Positions 24,526-33,749 of a DNA stretch of 34,547 nt are shown here, piece by piece (position 1 is the stretch's first letter; each line of letters opens with the position of its first letter). The stretch comes from Sphingobacteriales bacterium (GTDB lineage: Bacteria > Bacteroidota > Bacteroidia > Sphingobacteriales > Sphingobacteriaceae). The notes below the pieces were generated by a model. It saw nothing but the letters and a program-made list of their open reading frames with translations, did not search any database and was not told the origin of the DNA. The position numbers and the translations under genes are program-made. The stretch is from the NCBI GenBank assembly GCA_004294495.1, contig REAS01000047.1:4921-39467 (forward strand). Reading direction: 5' to 3'.

Positions 24526-27500
24526 CTTAATTTCTACTTGTTCGTAAGCTTCAACAATATCGTTTACTTTAATATCGTTAAAGTTTTTAATATTTAAACC
24601 ACATTCGTAGCCAGTTAATACTTCTTTAACATCGTCTTTAAAGCGTTTTAATGAATCTAATTCACCGGTGTAAACCACAACGCCTTCACGTATAATTCTT
24701 ATTTTGCTATTTCGGTTTATCTTACCATCTAACACCATACAACCTGCAATAGTACCCACTTTGGTAATTTTAAATACATCACGTATTTCAACATTGGCCA
24801 CAATTTTCTCTTCAAATTCTGGAGCTAACATACCTTCCATTGCGGCTTTAATCTCGTCAATAGCTTTGTAAATAATTGAGTATAAACGAACGTCAATTTC
24901 TTCGGCTTCGGCTAATTTACGAGCACCCGCCGATGGTCGAACTTGGAAACCAATAATAATGGCATCGGATGCGGTTGCTAACAATACATCTGATTCAGAA
25001 ATTGGTCCAACGGCTTTGTGTACAATTTTAACGGCAATTTTCTCGGTAGAAAGTTTTTGTAACGAATCTGATAAAGCTTCAACCGAACCATCCACATCAC
25101 CTTTAATAATAATGTTAAGTTCTTTAAAATTACCAATTGCTAAACGACGACCAATTTCGTCAAGTGTAATATGTTTTTGGGTTCTTAATCCTTGTTCTCT
25201 TTGTAATTGTAAACGTTTATTAGCAATTTCTCGGGCTTCAGTTTCGCTTTCTACACCATTGAATCTATCGCCAGCTTGTGGCGCACCTTGAAAACCTAAA
25301 ACTTGTACAGGAACAGATGGGCCAGCTTCGGTTACTCTAGCACCATTCTCGTTATATAACGCCTTTACACGGCCGCTGTACGAACCTGCAAGTATTGGGT
25401 CGCCTACACGTAATGTGCCGGCTTCTATTAAAACAGTGGCTACGTAACCTCTACCTTTATCAAGTTGAGCTTCAATCACAGTACCTACCGCTCGTTTATT
25501 AGGGTTGGCTTTAAGCTCTAACAACTCGGCTTCAAGTAGTACTTTTTCTAATAATTTTTCGATATTTAAACCTGTTTTGGCCGATATTTCTTGGGTTTGA
25601 TATTTACCACCCCACTCTTCAACCAAAATATTCATTTGTGATAATTGCTCACGAATTTTTTCGGGGTTAGCCCCTGGCTTATCAATTTTATTAAATGCAA
25701 ACACAATAGGCAGGTTTGCTGCCATTGCGTGGTTAATAGCTTCGGTAGTTTGTGGCATCACCGTATCATCTGCCGCTATTACAATAATTGCAACATCAGT
25801 TACCTTTGCACCTCTAGCCCTCATTGCGGTAAACGCTTCGTGACCAGGTGTATCTAAGAAAGTAATTTTTTTATCGCCTTCAACAACAACTTCGTAAGCA
25901 CCAATATGTTGGGTAATACCACCGGCTTCGCCCGATATTACGTTGGCTTTACGCACAAAATCTAATAACGATGTTTTACCGTGATCTACGTGTCCCATAA
26001 CGGTTACTATTGGCGATCTTGCAATTATATCACCCTCGTTATCAATTTGTTCAAGGTTTACTTCTTCTTCTTCGGCACTAACAAATTGTACCTCGTAACC
26101 AAACTCATCGGCTACTATGGTTAATGTTTCGGCATCTAAACGTTGGTTAATAGATACAAACATACCAATGCTCATACAGGTTGATATAATTTCGGTAACC
26201 GAAACATCCATCATTGTTGCCAACTCGTTGGCGGTTACAAACTCGGTTACTTTTAAAACCTTGGCTTGCATTTCTTGATCCATTGCCGCTTCTTCTACCG
26301 ATGCCGCATTTCTATCTCTTTTTTGGCCACGCAATTTGCTACGTTGTGCAAATTTACTGGATTTACCTGCACCACTTAAACGGGCAAGGGTTGCTTTAAT
26401 CTGATCCTGAATTTCTTTTTCGGTTGGCTCGGCTTTTGGCAAGCTAGCTGGCAATGGCATACCACGTTTGTGTGGCACACGCCCTCCTGGTGCAGGTGCT
26501 GGCGAATTGTTTGTTCTATTACCACCGCCTTGGCCAGCCACGTGTGGTGGCCTACCGCCTTGGTTATTTCCTTGGTATGGTGTGCCCGTACCCGGTGTAC
26601 CTGCAGGCCTAGGAGTATTATTATTTGCTCCTGGCGTACCGCCCGGTGCTGGTTTACGTTTACGTTTTTTACGACTATCGGCAGCGTTAGGGTTTGATGA
26701 TGAAGCTACCGGTTGGTCTTTTTTCTTAAATACTGGTAATTCTATTTTACCAATAATTTTAGGACCGCTAAGTTGTTTTGCTTTTGCTCTAATTACCTCA
26801 TCGTCCTCTGGTTCTGCGGCAGCTTGTGGTGTTTCAATAACAGCCGGTGGCACAACAGCAACTGGGGCTGGTGCGCTTGGTGGCGTTTCTATTGGAGCAA
26901 CAACTTTTATATCTTCTGTTTTTGCTTGTTCAACAATAACAGCAGGAGCAATTGGTGTTGAAACAACAATTGGTTCGGTAGGTTTTACTGGCTCTTCCTT
27001 TACAGGGATTTGGGCAGGAATTACAGGTGCAATAACTTCAACCACTTTGGGTTCTGTTTTTGCAACAGGCGCAACAACTTCTTTAGCTGCTTCTGCCTGT
27101 CTTTCTTCTTTTGTTTTTTTATCAGGTCGGGTTTTAGAGTTTAGGCTGTCTAAATCTATTTTACCCACAATTTTAACGCCCGATGTTTGCTGAGGTTCAA
27201 TAACAACAGCTTCAACAATTTTTTCAATTGCTTTTTCAACAACAGGAGGGGCAACAATGTCAACAGGTTTTTGCTCAACCACTGCTTCTCTAACAAATGT
27301 TGGATTGCTACTTCCTGTATTTTTAATTAAAATTTCTTCGGGTTCAAAATCAGGATGTACAGGTCTAATCGCTTCGGGTTTATCAATAGTATGGTTAGCA
27401 TCATCTCTACGAATTTTGCCAATCATTATATTTTTAGCCTCTTCCCTAAGGTTTTTATCGCCTTGGTACTCTTTTAAAAGCGCATCGTACATATCGTCGG

Positions 27501-27627
27501 ACAGTTTTGTAGTTGGGCGGGCTTCAATTTTAAAACCCTTTCCATTCAAAAAATCCGCAATAGTACTTATGCCTATATTCAGCTCTTTGGCCGCTTTTAT
27601 AATTTTTATGTTCCTGTCTTCTGACAT
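24514..27627 (-). CDS. infB: Translation initiation factor IF-2
   Basis: IF-2 is the GTPase that places initiator tRNA on the ribosome. The 1037-residue product starts with a short IF2N-like helix domain ([20 protein letters not shown]). A long low-complexity Pro/Ala/Val/Glu region (about 85-330) and a Gly/Asn/Pro stretch (about 330-400) follow. A second IF2N domain lies near 455-510, then the G domain with [12 protein letters not shown] near 543, DTPGHEAF near 590 and NKIDKPGAN near 645, then domains II to IV. The long N-terminal region is usual for Bacteroidota. The gene lies 64 bases after nusA with a TACTTTTG -7 element in the gap, so it may have its own promoter. Confidence 0.97.
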   Translation of the reverse strand: MSEDRNIKIIKAAKELNIGISTIADFLNGKGFKIEARPTTKLSDDMYDALLKEYQGDKNLREEAKNIMIGKIRRDDANHTIDKPEAIRPVHPDFEPEEILIKNTGSSNPTFVREAVVEQKPVDIVAPPVVEKAIEKIVEAVVIEPQQTSGVKIVGKIDLDSLNSKTRPDKKTKEERQAEAAKEVVAPVAKTEPKVVEVIAPVIPAQIPVKEEPVKPTEPIVVSTPIAPAVIVEQAKTEDIKVVAPIETPPSAPAPVAVVPPAVIETPQAAAEPEDDEVIRAKAKQLSGPKIIGKIELPVFKKKDQPVASSSNPNAADSRKKRKRKPAPGGTPGANNNTPRPAGTPGTGTPYQGNNQGGRPPHVAGQGGGNRTNNSPAPAPGGRVPHKRGMPLPASLPKAEPTEKEIQDQIKATLARLSGAGKSSKFAQRSKLRGQKRDRNAASVEEAAMDQEMQAKVLKVTEFVTANELATMMDVSVTEIISTCMSIGMFVSINQRLDAETLTIVADEFGYEVQFVSAEEEEVNLEQIDNEGDIIARSPIVTVMGHVDHGKTSLLDFVRKANVISGEAGGITQHIGAYEVVVEGDKKITFLDTPGHEAFTAMRARGAKVTDVAIIVIAADDTVMPQTTEAINHAMAANLPIVFAFNKIDKPGANPEKIREQLSQMNILVEEWGGKYQTQEISAKTGLNIEKLLEKVLLEAELLELKANPNKRAVGTVIEAQLDKGRGYVATVLIEAGTLRVGDPILAGSYSGRVKALYNENGARVTEAGPSVPVQVLGFQGAPQAGDRFNGVESETEAREIANKRLQLQREQGLRTQKHITLDEIGRRLAIGNFKELNIIIKGDVDGSVEALSDSLQKLSTEKIAVKIVHKAVGPISESDVLLATASDAIIIGFQVRPSAGARKLAEAEEIDVRLYSIIYKAIDEIKAAMEGMLAPEFEEKIVANVEIRDVFKITKVGTIAGCMVLDGKINRNSKIRIIREGVVVYTGELDSLKRFKDDVKEVLTGYECGLNIKNFNDIKVNDIVEAYEQVEIKRKL

Positions 27628-27658
27628 TAATTTTATTCCCTTTTAAGCTAAATTTCTA

Positions 27659-27666
27659 CAAAAGTA
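27659..27666 (-). promoter_or_regulatory. Candidate -7 promoter element for infB
   Basis: The minus strand reads TACTTTTG, matching TAnnTTTG, 31 bases before the infB ATG, in the nusA-infB gap. It suggests an internal promoter in the rimP-nusA-infB operon. Confidence 0.45.
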
Positions 27667-27691
27667 CGTTTATCTTAACGCAATTTAAAAA

Positions 27692-28927
27692 TTATTCGAA
27701 TTCTGATCGTAATATACTTAAAACCTCTTCAGCGGTTTCTTGTTCTAAATCAGTTCTTTTTACAATTTCGTTGGCTGTTAACGCTAAAACACTTTTAGCG
27801 GTATCTAAACCTATTTTCTTTAATTCATCAATAACCCAGCTTTCAATCTCATCGCTAAATTCTTCTAAATCAACATCTTCCTCCTCTTCGTTCGACTCGC
27901 GATACACATCAATCTCGTAACCAGTTAACTTACCAGCCAGTTTAATATTATGGCCTCCACGGCCAATTGCTAGCGATACTTGATCGGGTTTTAAGTAAAC
28001 AGATGCCCTCATAGTATCGTCATCTAACTTAATAGAAGACACCTTTGCTGGCGAAAGTGCCCGTTGTATATATAATGAAATATTGTTGGTAAAGTTAATT
28101 ACGTCAATATTTTCGTTACGCAACTCACGCACAATACCGTGAATACGAGAACCTTTCATACCTACACAAGCACCAACTGGGTCAATCCTATCATCGTACG
28201 ACTCCACAGCAACTTTAGCTCTTTCGCCTGGTTCACGAACAATTTTTTTGATAGTAATTAAGCCATCAAAAATTTCGGGTACTTCAAGCTCAAATAAACG
28301 TTTTAAAAAGTCGGGAGCGGTTCTCGATATAATAATACGAGGGTTACTATTTAACATCTCCACCATTAAAACTACGGCCCTAACGGTATCGCCTTTTTTG
28401 AAATAATCTGCTGGTATTTGCTCAGTTTTTGGTAAAATAAGTTCGTTACCATCATCATCTAAAATAAGCGTCTCTTTTTTCCAAACTTGGTAAACCTCCC
28501 CGGTTACAATTTCGCCAACCCTATCTTTATAGTTTTTAAAAATCTCGTCTTTTTCTAATTCTAAAATTTTAGAAACCAAGGTTTGTCTTGCTGCCAAAAT
28601 CGCCCTACGGCCAAAACTTTCTAAAGTAATTTGTTCAATAAAATCTTCGCCAACTTCTAGCTCTGGGTCTATTTTTTGTACATCGGCCAATTCAATTTCT
28701 AAATCGTCATCTTCCGAAAAACCATCTTCCATTACGGTACGAGTTCTCCAAATCTCTAAATCGCCGTTATCGGGGTTAACAATAACGTCGCAATTTTCGT
28801 CGGTGTTAAAACGTTTACGCAGCATACTGCGAAACACTTCTTCTAAAACGCTTATAATTGTTGGCCTATCAATGTTTTTAAAGTCCTTAAACTCCTGAAA
28901 CGAGTCAATTAAATTAATACTTTCCAT
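27692..28927 (-). CDS. nusA: Transcription termination/antitermination factor NusA
   Basis: NusA binds RNA polymerase and modulates pausing, termination and antitermination. The 411-residue product has the N-terminal domain (1-130), an S1 domain (about 135-200, with VGEIVTGEVYQVWKKET), and KH domains with DPVGACVGMKGSRIHGIVREL near 250 and VSLAIGRGGHNIKLAGKLTG near 315. A short acidic tail ends in a single helix-hairpin-helix-like region (IGLDTAKSVLALTANEIV). It lacks the paired AR repeats of E. coli NusA, as in most non-proteobacteria. It follows rimP by 24 bases. Confidence 0.96.
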   Translation of the reverse strand: MESINLIDSFQEFKDFKNIDRPTIISVLEEVFRSMLRKRFNTDENCDVIVNPDNGDLEIWRTRTVMEDGFSEDDDLEIELADVQKIDPELEVGEDFIEQITLESFGRRAILAARQTLVSKILELEKDEIFKNYKDRVGEIVTGEVYQVWKKETLILDDDGNELILPKTEQIPADYFKKGDTVRAVVLMVEMLNSNPRIIISRTAPDFLKRLFELEVPEIFDGLITIKKIVREPGERAKVAVESYDDRIDPVGACVGMKGSRIHGIVRELRNENIDVINFTNNISLYIQRALSPAKVSSIKLDDDTMRASVYLKPDQVSLAIGRGGHNIKLAGKLTGYEIDVYRESNEEEEDVDLEEFSDEIESWVIDELKKIGLDTAKSVLALTANEIVKRTDLEQETAEEVLSILRSEFE

Positions 28928-28951
28928 TATATGATTATGTTAAACTTATTT

Positions 28952-29416
28952 TTATTTGAACGATACTTGAACCAATGCTTCGGCGATATCGCTTTTGGCA
29001 ATAATTTTATCTTCGTTACGTAATTTTTTTCCTTTTTCTTTTATGCTTACGCTGATTGTAATGTTGTCATCGGCCGCAGCCAACAAAACACCCTCTAACT
29101 TATCGCCCGATTTTAGCTTTAAAGCTAAAGTTCTATTTATATTTTTTTGAAACTGTCGTCCTAAAATTAGTGGTGAACCTATGCCTGGCGAGCTCACTTC
29201 AAGCGTATAAGCGTCGGATATTGCATTTTCCTCTTCTAAATGAAACCCTACGTGGCGACTAACCATTGCACAATCGTGAATGCCAAGACCGTCATCACCA
29301 TCGAGCAATACCGTAACATTGGCATTGTTTATTATTTTAATGCTAACAATAAAAAGATCGGGTCTATCTGCTAATTTTTCATCAACTAGCTCCCTAACTC
29401 TTTTTTCTAAATTCAT
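28952..29416 (-). CDS. rimP: Ribosome maturation factor RimP
   Basis: RimP helps 30S subunit assembly. The 154-residue product fits the family: an N-terminal domain with an LDGDDGLGIHDCAMVSRHV segment near residue 40, a YTLEVSSPGIGSPL motif near 70, and a C-terminal SH3-like domain with GDKLEGVLLAA near 105. It heads the conserved rimP-nusA-infB operon. A TATATTTG -7 element and a leader hairpin precede it. Confidence 0.94.
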   Translation of the reverse strand: MNLEKRVRELVDEKLADRPDLFIVSIKIINNANVTVLLDGDDGLGIHDCAMVSRHVGFHLEEENAISDAYTLEVSSPGIGSPLILGRQFQKNINRTLALKLKSGDKLEGVLLAAADDNITISVSIKEKGKKLRNEDKIIAKSDIAEALVQVSFK

Positions 29417-29438
29417 CTTTTTTAATTTTTACAAAACA

Positions 29439-29465
29439 AAAGAGGGGACTAACCGCCCCCTCTTT
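29439..29465 (-). terminator. Leader hairpin (possible attenuator) before rimP
   Basis: A perfect 9-base-pair stem, AAAGAGGGG with CCCCTCTTT, with a 9-base loop (minus strand GCGGTTAGT). It is followed on the minus strand by TGTTTTGT, a U-rich run. It lies between the candidate -7 element (29477-29484) and the rimP start, so it would be in the first transcribed bases. It looks like an intrinsic terminator placed in a leader. It could instead end transcription arriving from rng. Confidence 0.7.
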
Positions 29466-29476
29466 CGAAATCGTTA

Positions 29477-29484
29477 CAAATATA
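29477..29484 (-). promoter_or_regulatory. Candidate -7 promoter element for rimP-nusA-infB
   Basis: The minus strand reads TATATTTG, a full match to TAnnTTTG, 60 bases before the rimP ATG. Predicted transcripts would start about 6 bases later and run straight into the leader hairpin. No good -33 TTG is at the expected distance. Confidence 0.55.
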
Positions 29485-29593
29485 GGAAATATTTTTTAAA
29501 GTAAATTTAAATTAACAAAAAAGCGATGGGTTTATTAAACCAATGGCCTTTCTATAAACATATTAGTAATAGCTATAATGTTAAATAGCGAAA

Positions 29594-31144
29594 TTACAGT
29601 TTAATAGCTTCATGTTTGGCATTCAAAAAATGATACTCTGTTAGCGCATAAGAAGCAACAGCATTAACTTTTACCCATTGCTTATATTTTAAAAACCATT
29701 TTACTTGTTTAGAGACCAAACCTCTTTTAATATAAGCCTCAATATATGGATGCACATTTAAAGTGATGCCTTTCTCTGCTTGTTCTTGCAGTATGTAATC
29801 CATATTGGTTTCAATATCATCTAACAAGATAATACTAGCGGTAATTTCGCCGGTTCCATTACAAGCTGGGCATTTTTCGTTGGTAATGATATTCATTTCC
29901 GGACGAACACGCTGCCTAGTAATTTGCACTAAACCAAATTTGCTTGGAGGCAAAATGGTGTGTTTTGCTCTATCTAAAAGCATTTCTGTTTTTAGCAAAT
30001 CAAAAAGTTCTTTTCTGTTTGGTGCTTTGTGTAAATCAATAAAATCAATTACCACAATACCGCCCATATCACGTAAACGTAATTGGCGAGCAATTTCTTT
30101 GGCTGCTTCTTTATTTACTTGTAAAGCATTTTGTTCTTGGTTTTCGGGTATTGCAGTACGGTTACCGCTATTTACATCAATTACGTGTAAAGCCTCGGTA
30201 TGTTCTACCACTAAATACGCACCTCCGGCTAAGTTAACTGTACGACCAAATGCAGCTTTAATTTGTTTATCGATACCGAAATTTTCGAATATTGGTTCTT
30301 TGCCTTTATAAATCTTTACAATTTTTTCTAAATCGGGAGAAATTTCGTGTATATAAGATTTTATCTCTTCAAAAATAGCCGCATCGTTTACATAAATATT
30401 GGTAAAATCATCATTTAAAATATCGCGTAAAATGGTAGATGCTCTACCCATTTCACCAAAAATACGTTTAGATGGTTCGGTAGTGGGAAGTTTATGCATA
30501 AACGTTTCCCATTTAGATATTAAATCTAAAATATCTTTCTGAATTTCGGCAACGCCCTTATGCTCAGATACGGTACGAATAATTACGCCAAAGTTTTTAG
30601 GTTTAATGCCTTCAACAATTTTGCGCAAACGAATTCTTTCGGTATTACTCCTAATTTTTTTAGAAATAGAAATCACATCAGAAAAAGGCACCAAAACCAC
30701 AAACCTTCCGGCAAAGGAAAGATCGGAGCTTAAGCGAGGCCCTTTAGTAGAAATAGGTTCTTTAGCAATTTGTACAGGTAATAATTGATTTTTTGTTAAA
30801 ATCGATGATATTTTACCTGCTTTATCTATATCAGCCTCTCTTTTAAAATCGTTTAAAAGGTTATCTGTAAAATTGCTACCACGGGCAGTTTTTGCCAATT
30901 TTAGCAAAGTTTGCACTTGTGGACCTAAATCTAAATAATGCAAAAAAGCATCTTTCTCGTAACCAACATCAACAAAAGCAGCATTTAGGCCAGGCATTAT
31001 TTTTTTAATGCGGCCTAAGTATATATCACCAACAGCGTAGTTGTTGTTAATTTGCTCTTTGTTAAGTTCTACAAGTTGCTTGTCTTGCAATAATGCAATA
31101 GTAACCCCATTAGGGGTCGAATTAATTATTAACTCTTTTACCAA
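29594..31144 (-). CDS. rng: Ribonuclease E/G family protein (TTG start)
   Basis: RNase E/G cleaves single-stranded RNA in rRNA processing and mRNA decay. The 516-residue product has an S1 domain split as in the family (YAVGDIYLGRIKKIMPGLNAAFVDVG near 36-60), the RNase E/G core with the catalytic Asp region VIDVNSGNRT near 323 and GGIVVIDFIDLHK near 366, and a zinc-link CPAC motif near 425. It lacks the long scaffold tail of E. coli RNase E, so it is an RNase G-type enzyme. The start is TTG at 31142-31144, because an in-frame stop lies two codons upstream. An AT-rich hairpin lies 16 bases before the start. Confidence 0.95.
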   Translation of the reverse strand: MVKELIINSTPNGVTIALLQDKQLVELNKEQINNNYAVGDIYLGRIKKIMPGLNAAFVDVGYEKDAFLHYLDLGPQVQTLLKLAKTARGSNFTDNLLNDFKREADIDKAGKISSILTKNQLLPVQIAKEPISTKGPRLSSDLSFAGRFVVLVPFSDVISISKKIRSNTERIRLRKIVEGIKPKNFGVIIRTVSEHKGVAEIQKDILDLISKWETFMHKLPTTEPSKRIFGEMGRASTILRDILNDDFTNIYVNDAAIFEEIKSYIHEISPDLEKIVKIYKGKEPIFENFGIDKQIKAAFGRTVNLAGGAYLVVEHTEALHVIDVNSGNRTAIPENQEQNALQVNKEAAKEIARQLRLRDMGGIVVIDFIDLHKAPNRKELFDLLKTEMLLDRAKHTILPPSKFGLVQITRQRVRPEMNIITNEKCPACNGTGEITASIILLDDIETNMDYILQEQAEKGITLNVHPYIEAYIKRGLVSKQVKWFLKYKQWVKVNAVASYALTEYHFLNAKHEAIKL

Positions 31145-31159
31145 CAGCTACTTATTTAG

Positions 31160-31181
31160 AAAGTTTAATTTAATAAACTTT
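31160..31181 (-). promoter_or_regulatory. AT-rich hairpin in the rng leader
   Basis: An 8-base-pair perfect inverted repeat (AAAGTTTA and TAAACTTT, six-base loop) lies just before the rng TTG start. E. coli RNase E binds its own leader to regulate itself. Whether this hairpin does anything similar is unknown, and AT-rich DNA gives such repeats by chance. Confidence 0.35.
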
Positions 31182-31217
31182 ACATTAACATAGATTTAAA
31201 AATAAATTAAAATAAGT

Positions 31218-31257
31218 GCGAAAAAGCATTGCTGTATTAACAGAAATGCTTTTTCGC
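31218..31257 (-). terminator. Strong terminator after the 29-residue basic protein gene
   Basis: A perfect 12-base-pair stem, GCGAAAAAGCAT with ATGCTTTTTCGC, is capped by a second small stem (CTGT with ACAG around a four-base loop). On the minus strand it starts 7 bases after the small gene's stop and is followed by an AT-rich run (ACTTATTTTAATTTATTTTT). It probably separates this operon from rng. Confidence 0.8.
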
Positions 31258-31264
31258 TAAATTC

Positions 31265-31354
31265 TTATTTTTTCTTGTGTCTATTTTTTCTTAAACGTTT
31301 TTTACGTTTATGGGTGGCCATTTTATGTCTTTTTCTTTTTTTACCGCTTGGCAT
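31265..31354 (-). CDS. 29-residue basic ribosomal protein (AURKAIP1/COX24 type)
   Basis: A very short gene of 29 codons. The product begins MPSGKKRKRHKMATHKRKKR and ends LRKNRHKKK, almost all Lys, Arg and His. It matches my memory of the AURKAIP1/COX24-type small proteins of Bacteroidota, related to mitochondrial mS38 and actinobacterial bS22, which sit on the small ribosomal subunit near the decoding region. That ribosomal role is by family relation, not shown here. It starts 22 bases after the TPR gene and ends 7 bases before a strong terminator. The ORF is too short for most gene callers. Confidence 0.85.
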   Translation of the reverse strand: MPSGKKRKRHKMATHKRKKRLRKNRHKKK

Positions 31355-31376
31355 AATTTATAGTTTTTAAATGTTT

Positions 31377-32216
31377 TTATTTGTTTAATTCTTTAATTTT
31401 TTGGTCAACAAATTTTGCTAAACCTGGGTCGGCAGCTAGTTCCTTACTTTTAGTGTAAGCAATAATTGCATCTTGTTTTGCACCTAAATTTTCGTAGGTA
31501 GTACCTAAATAAAAATATGCTTCGGGCGACTCTTTAACCTCTATAACAGTTTTAAAGCGATTAACAGCTTTATCAAACTGTCCCGATTTCATAGAAAACA
31601 AACCTAAATTCATGTTTGCGTTTAGGTTTTTTGGGTCGGTTTTAACAACGCTTAGTAACAACTGTATGCCTTGCATTGGGTTTTTTCCGTCAGTAACATA
31701 AGCAACGCCTAAACCACTTTTTGCATCTAAACTATTGCTATTACTTTCTAAAGCTTTACTAAACGCATTAATAGCTTTAGCCACTAAAGTTGGAATAACT
31801 GTAGAATCTTTGTGATTTGTGTAGGCTGTAGCAAAATGGTTTCCGGCCGAAAGCCAATTTTCATAATTGTTTTCGGTTAAAGCCACCTCTTCTAAAACAA
31901 AAGCTGCTGGTGCTGGTTGGTTTACATCGTCCCATTTTTGTGCTAATGATTTTAATAAACCTAACTTATTGGCGCTGCTAGCCAATTTAACCTCATCCTC
32001 TAATGTAGAAATTTGGTTAGCCAAATTTGCATTAAGCAGTTGTTTTGCACTTACAGAAATTGTACTGCCGTTAACGTTTGCTGGTGCTTGTTCGGTTGAC
32101 GATGCTAAGCCTCTATCACCTTTAGGTTTAACTAAACCCTTAATATCTAAACTATACAATACTACCACTAACACCGATACGGCTGCAATAGCAAAAATTT
32201 GTTTAGATTTTATCAC
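31377..32216 (-). CDS. Membrane-anchored TPR protein (GTG start)
   Basis: A 279-residue protein with an N-terminal hydrophobic anchor (about residues 7-24, IFAIAAVSVLVVVLYSLDI), then a Ser/Lys-rich linker and tetratricopeptide repeats. Clear units are SLDAKSGLGVAYVTDGKNPM near 160, NLNANMNLGLFSMKSGQFDKA near 195 and PEAYFYLGTTYENLGAKQDA near 232. It starts with GTG at 32214-32216, 13 bases after the HU gene. Bacteroidota often place such a TPR gene between HU and RNase G. Its role is unknown; a protein-binding scaffold facing the periplasm is likely from topology. Confidence 0.85.
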   Translation of the reverse strand: MIKSKQIFAIAAVSVLVVVLYSLDIKGLVKPKGDRGLASSTEQAPANVNGSTISVSAKQLLNANLANQISTLEDEVKLASSANKLGLLKSLAQKWDDVNQPAPAAFVLEEVALTENNYENWLSAGNHFATAYTNHKDSTVIPTLVAKAINAFSKALESNSNSLDAKSGLGVAYVTDGKNPMQGIQLLLSVVKTDPKNLNANMNLGLFSMKSGQFDKAVNRFKTVIEVKESPEAYFYLGTTYENLGAKQDAIIAYTKSKELAADPGLAKFVDQKIKELNK

Positions 32217-32229
32217 TTAGGTTTATGTA

Positions 32230-32514
32230 TTATTTGTTACCGGCTTTAACTTTTTCAACAAAAACTTTTGCTGGTTTAAAACTTGGTACAAAATGAGCTG
32301 GAATAATTATAGCCGTATTTTTCGAAATATTTCTAGCAGTTTTTTCGGCTCGTTTTTTTACTACAAAACTACCAAACCCTCTTACGTAAACATTCTCGCC
32401 GCCTACCATGGCTTTTCTAACTACCTGAAAAAAAGCTTCAACAGTTTCTGTTACATCCACTTTTTCAATTCCGGTTTTGGTTGCAATTTCTGCAATAATT
32501 TCTGCCTTTGTCAT
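32230..32514 (-). CDS. HU-family DNA-binding protein
   Basis: A 94-residue nucleoid protein. It has the N-terminal helices (MTKAEIIAEIATKTGIEKVDVTE, shortened here to MTKAEIIAEIATKTG), the GFGSFVVKKRAEKTARNI signature near residue 46-63, which forms the DNA-binding arms, and the final P-x-F-KP-x-K motif (PSFKPAKVFVEKV). It bends DNA as a dimer. It is the first gene of the HU-TPR-basic protein set and is divergent from mutY. Confidence 0.95.
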   Translation of the reverse strand: MTKAEIIAEIATKTGIEKVDVTETVEAFFQVVRKAMVGGENVYVRGFGSFVVKKRAEKTARNISKNTAIIIPAHFVPSFKPAKVFVEKVKAGNK

Positions 32515-32561
32515 ATTTAATTTTGTTCTTTATTGTAATTATTCCAATAGATTTGGAGTTG

Positions 32562-32569
32562 CAAAAGTA
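32562..32569 (-). promoter_or_regulatory. Candidate -7 promoter element for HU
   Basis: The minus strand reads TACTTTTG, matching TAnnTTTG, 47 bases before the HU ATG, in the 169-base HU/mutY divergent gap. On the plus strand a TTG (about 32612) and ACAATTTG (about 32631) may be the mutY promoter, but this is weaker. Confidence 0.45.
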
Positions 32570-32683
32570 TAGTTTTTAGTTGAATTTGAAAAATTAAATT
32601 TATATTTTTTTTTGCTAAATGCTTAGAATACAATTTGCAGGCATTAATACGGGTAAAAAATTGGTAATAAACAAGGTTAAAGA

Positions 32684-33745
32684 ATGGATTTTTCAACAGC
32701 GTTAATTAATTGGTATCAACAAAACAAAAGAGACCTGCCATGGCGAAATACCCAAAATGCGTACCATATTTGGTTATCAGAAATTATATTGCAACAAACC
32801 CGAGTAGCACAAGGTATGCCTTACTATTACAAGTTTGTAAACCGCTTTGCCAATATAAATAGTTTTGCGGAAGCCAGCGAAGACGAGATTTTAAATTTAT
32901 GGCAAGGCTTAGGCTATTACTCTAGAGGGCGTAATATGTTAAAAACTGCAATTGCAATTAAAAACAATTTTGGCGGTGTATTCCCCACCGCGTACAGCGA
33001 TTTAGTTAGTTTAATAGGCATTGGCGAGTACACGGCTGCGGCTATATCGTCATTTGCGACAAACGAAGTTAGGGCAGTGGTCGACGGTAATGTGTACCGC
33101 GTATTGGCTCGATTTTATGGTATTGATACCCCAATAAACTCAACAAATGGCAAAAAAGAGTTTCAAAACTTGGCTAATACATTAATAGTTATACAGCAGC
33201 CCGCATTATTTAACCAAGCCATAATGGAATTTGGGGCATTGGTTTGTAAACCAAAAAATCCTACCTGTAACCTTTGCCCTCTTAACATAAATTGTTGGGC
33301 TTACCAGCAAAATAAAATAAGCCAGTTGCCTGTTAAATTAAAAAAACTAAAAATAAAAGAACGCTACTTGTATTTTTTTGTGGTAAACAATGGTAGCCAT
33401 ATTATTATGAAACGGAGAGACAATACCGACATTTGGGCTGGGCTTTACGATTTTCCATCAATAGAAACACCCACACTACAAACCATTGGCGAAGTTTTTG
33501 CTAGCCAACAATTTAATTTATGGTTTAATGCAAATACTGAAATAAGTAAAATAAGTGGGCCTGTTAAACACCTGCTTACACACCAAAAAATTTACGCACA
33601 TTTTATAGAAGTATCCCAATTTAAAACCAATAGTATAAAAAACAATAATTGGATAAGCGTACCTATAAACCAGTTGGAAAATTTTGCACAACCAAAATTA
33701 ATTTTTGCATATCTAAAAAATTACCTAAATTCAATAAAATATTAA
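32684..33745 (+). CDS. mutY: A/G-specific adenine glycosylase MutY
   Basis: MutY removes adenine mispaired with 8-oxoguanine. The 353-residue product shows the catalytic Glu in SEIILQQTRV near residue 32, the helix-hairpin-helix LIGIGEYTAAAISSFA near 108, the catalytic Asp in VDGNVYRVLARF near 133, and the 4Fe-4S ligands spaced C-x6-C-x2-C-x5-C (residues about 189-206). A C-terminal NUDIX-like domain (about 225-350), which recognises 8-oxoguanine, follows. It is 4 bases from ssb, so the two are co-transcribed. Confidence 0.96.
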   Translation: MDFSTALINWYQQNKRDLPWRNTQNAYHIWLSEIILQQTRVAQGMPYYYKFVNRFANINSFAEASEDEILNLWQGLGYYSRGRNMLKTAIAIKNNFGGVFPTAYSDLVSLIGIGEYTAAAISSFATNEVRAVVDGNVYRVLARFYGIDTPINSTNGKKEFQNLANTLIVIQQPALFNQAIMEFGALVCKPKNPTCNLCPLNINCWAYQQNKISQLPVKLKKLKIKERYLYFFVVNNGSHIIMKRRDNTDIWAGLYDFPSIETPTLQTIGEVFASQQFNLWFNANTEISKISGPVKHLLTHQKIYAHFIEVSQFKTNSIKNNNWISVPINQLENFAQPKLIFAYLKNYLNSIKY

Positions 33746-33749
33746 GACT

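Noticed and set aside
26468-27193. A 241-residue plus-strand ORF across the infB gene
   Set aside because: It is the antisense of the low-complexity Pro/Ala/Gly part of IF-2 and has no start context or recognisable domain.
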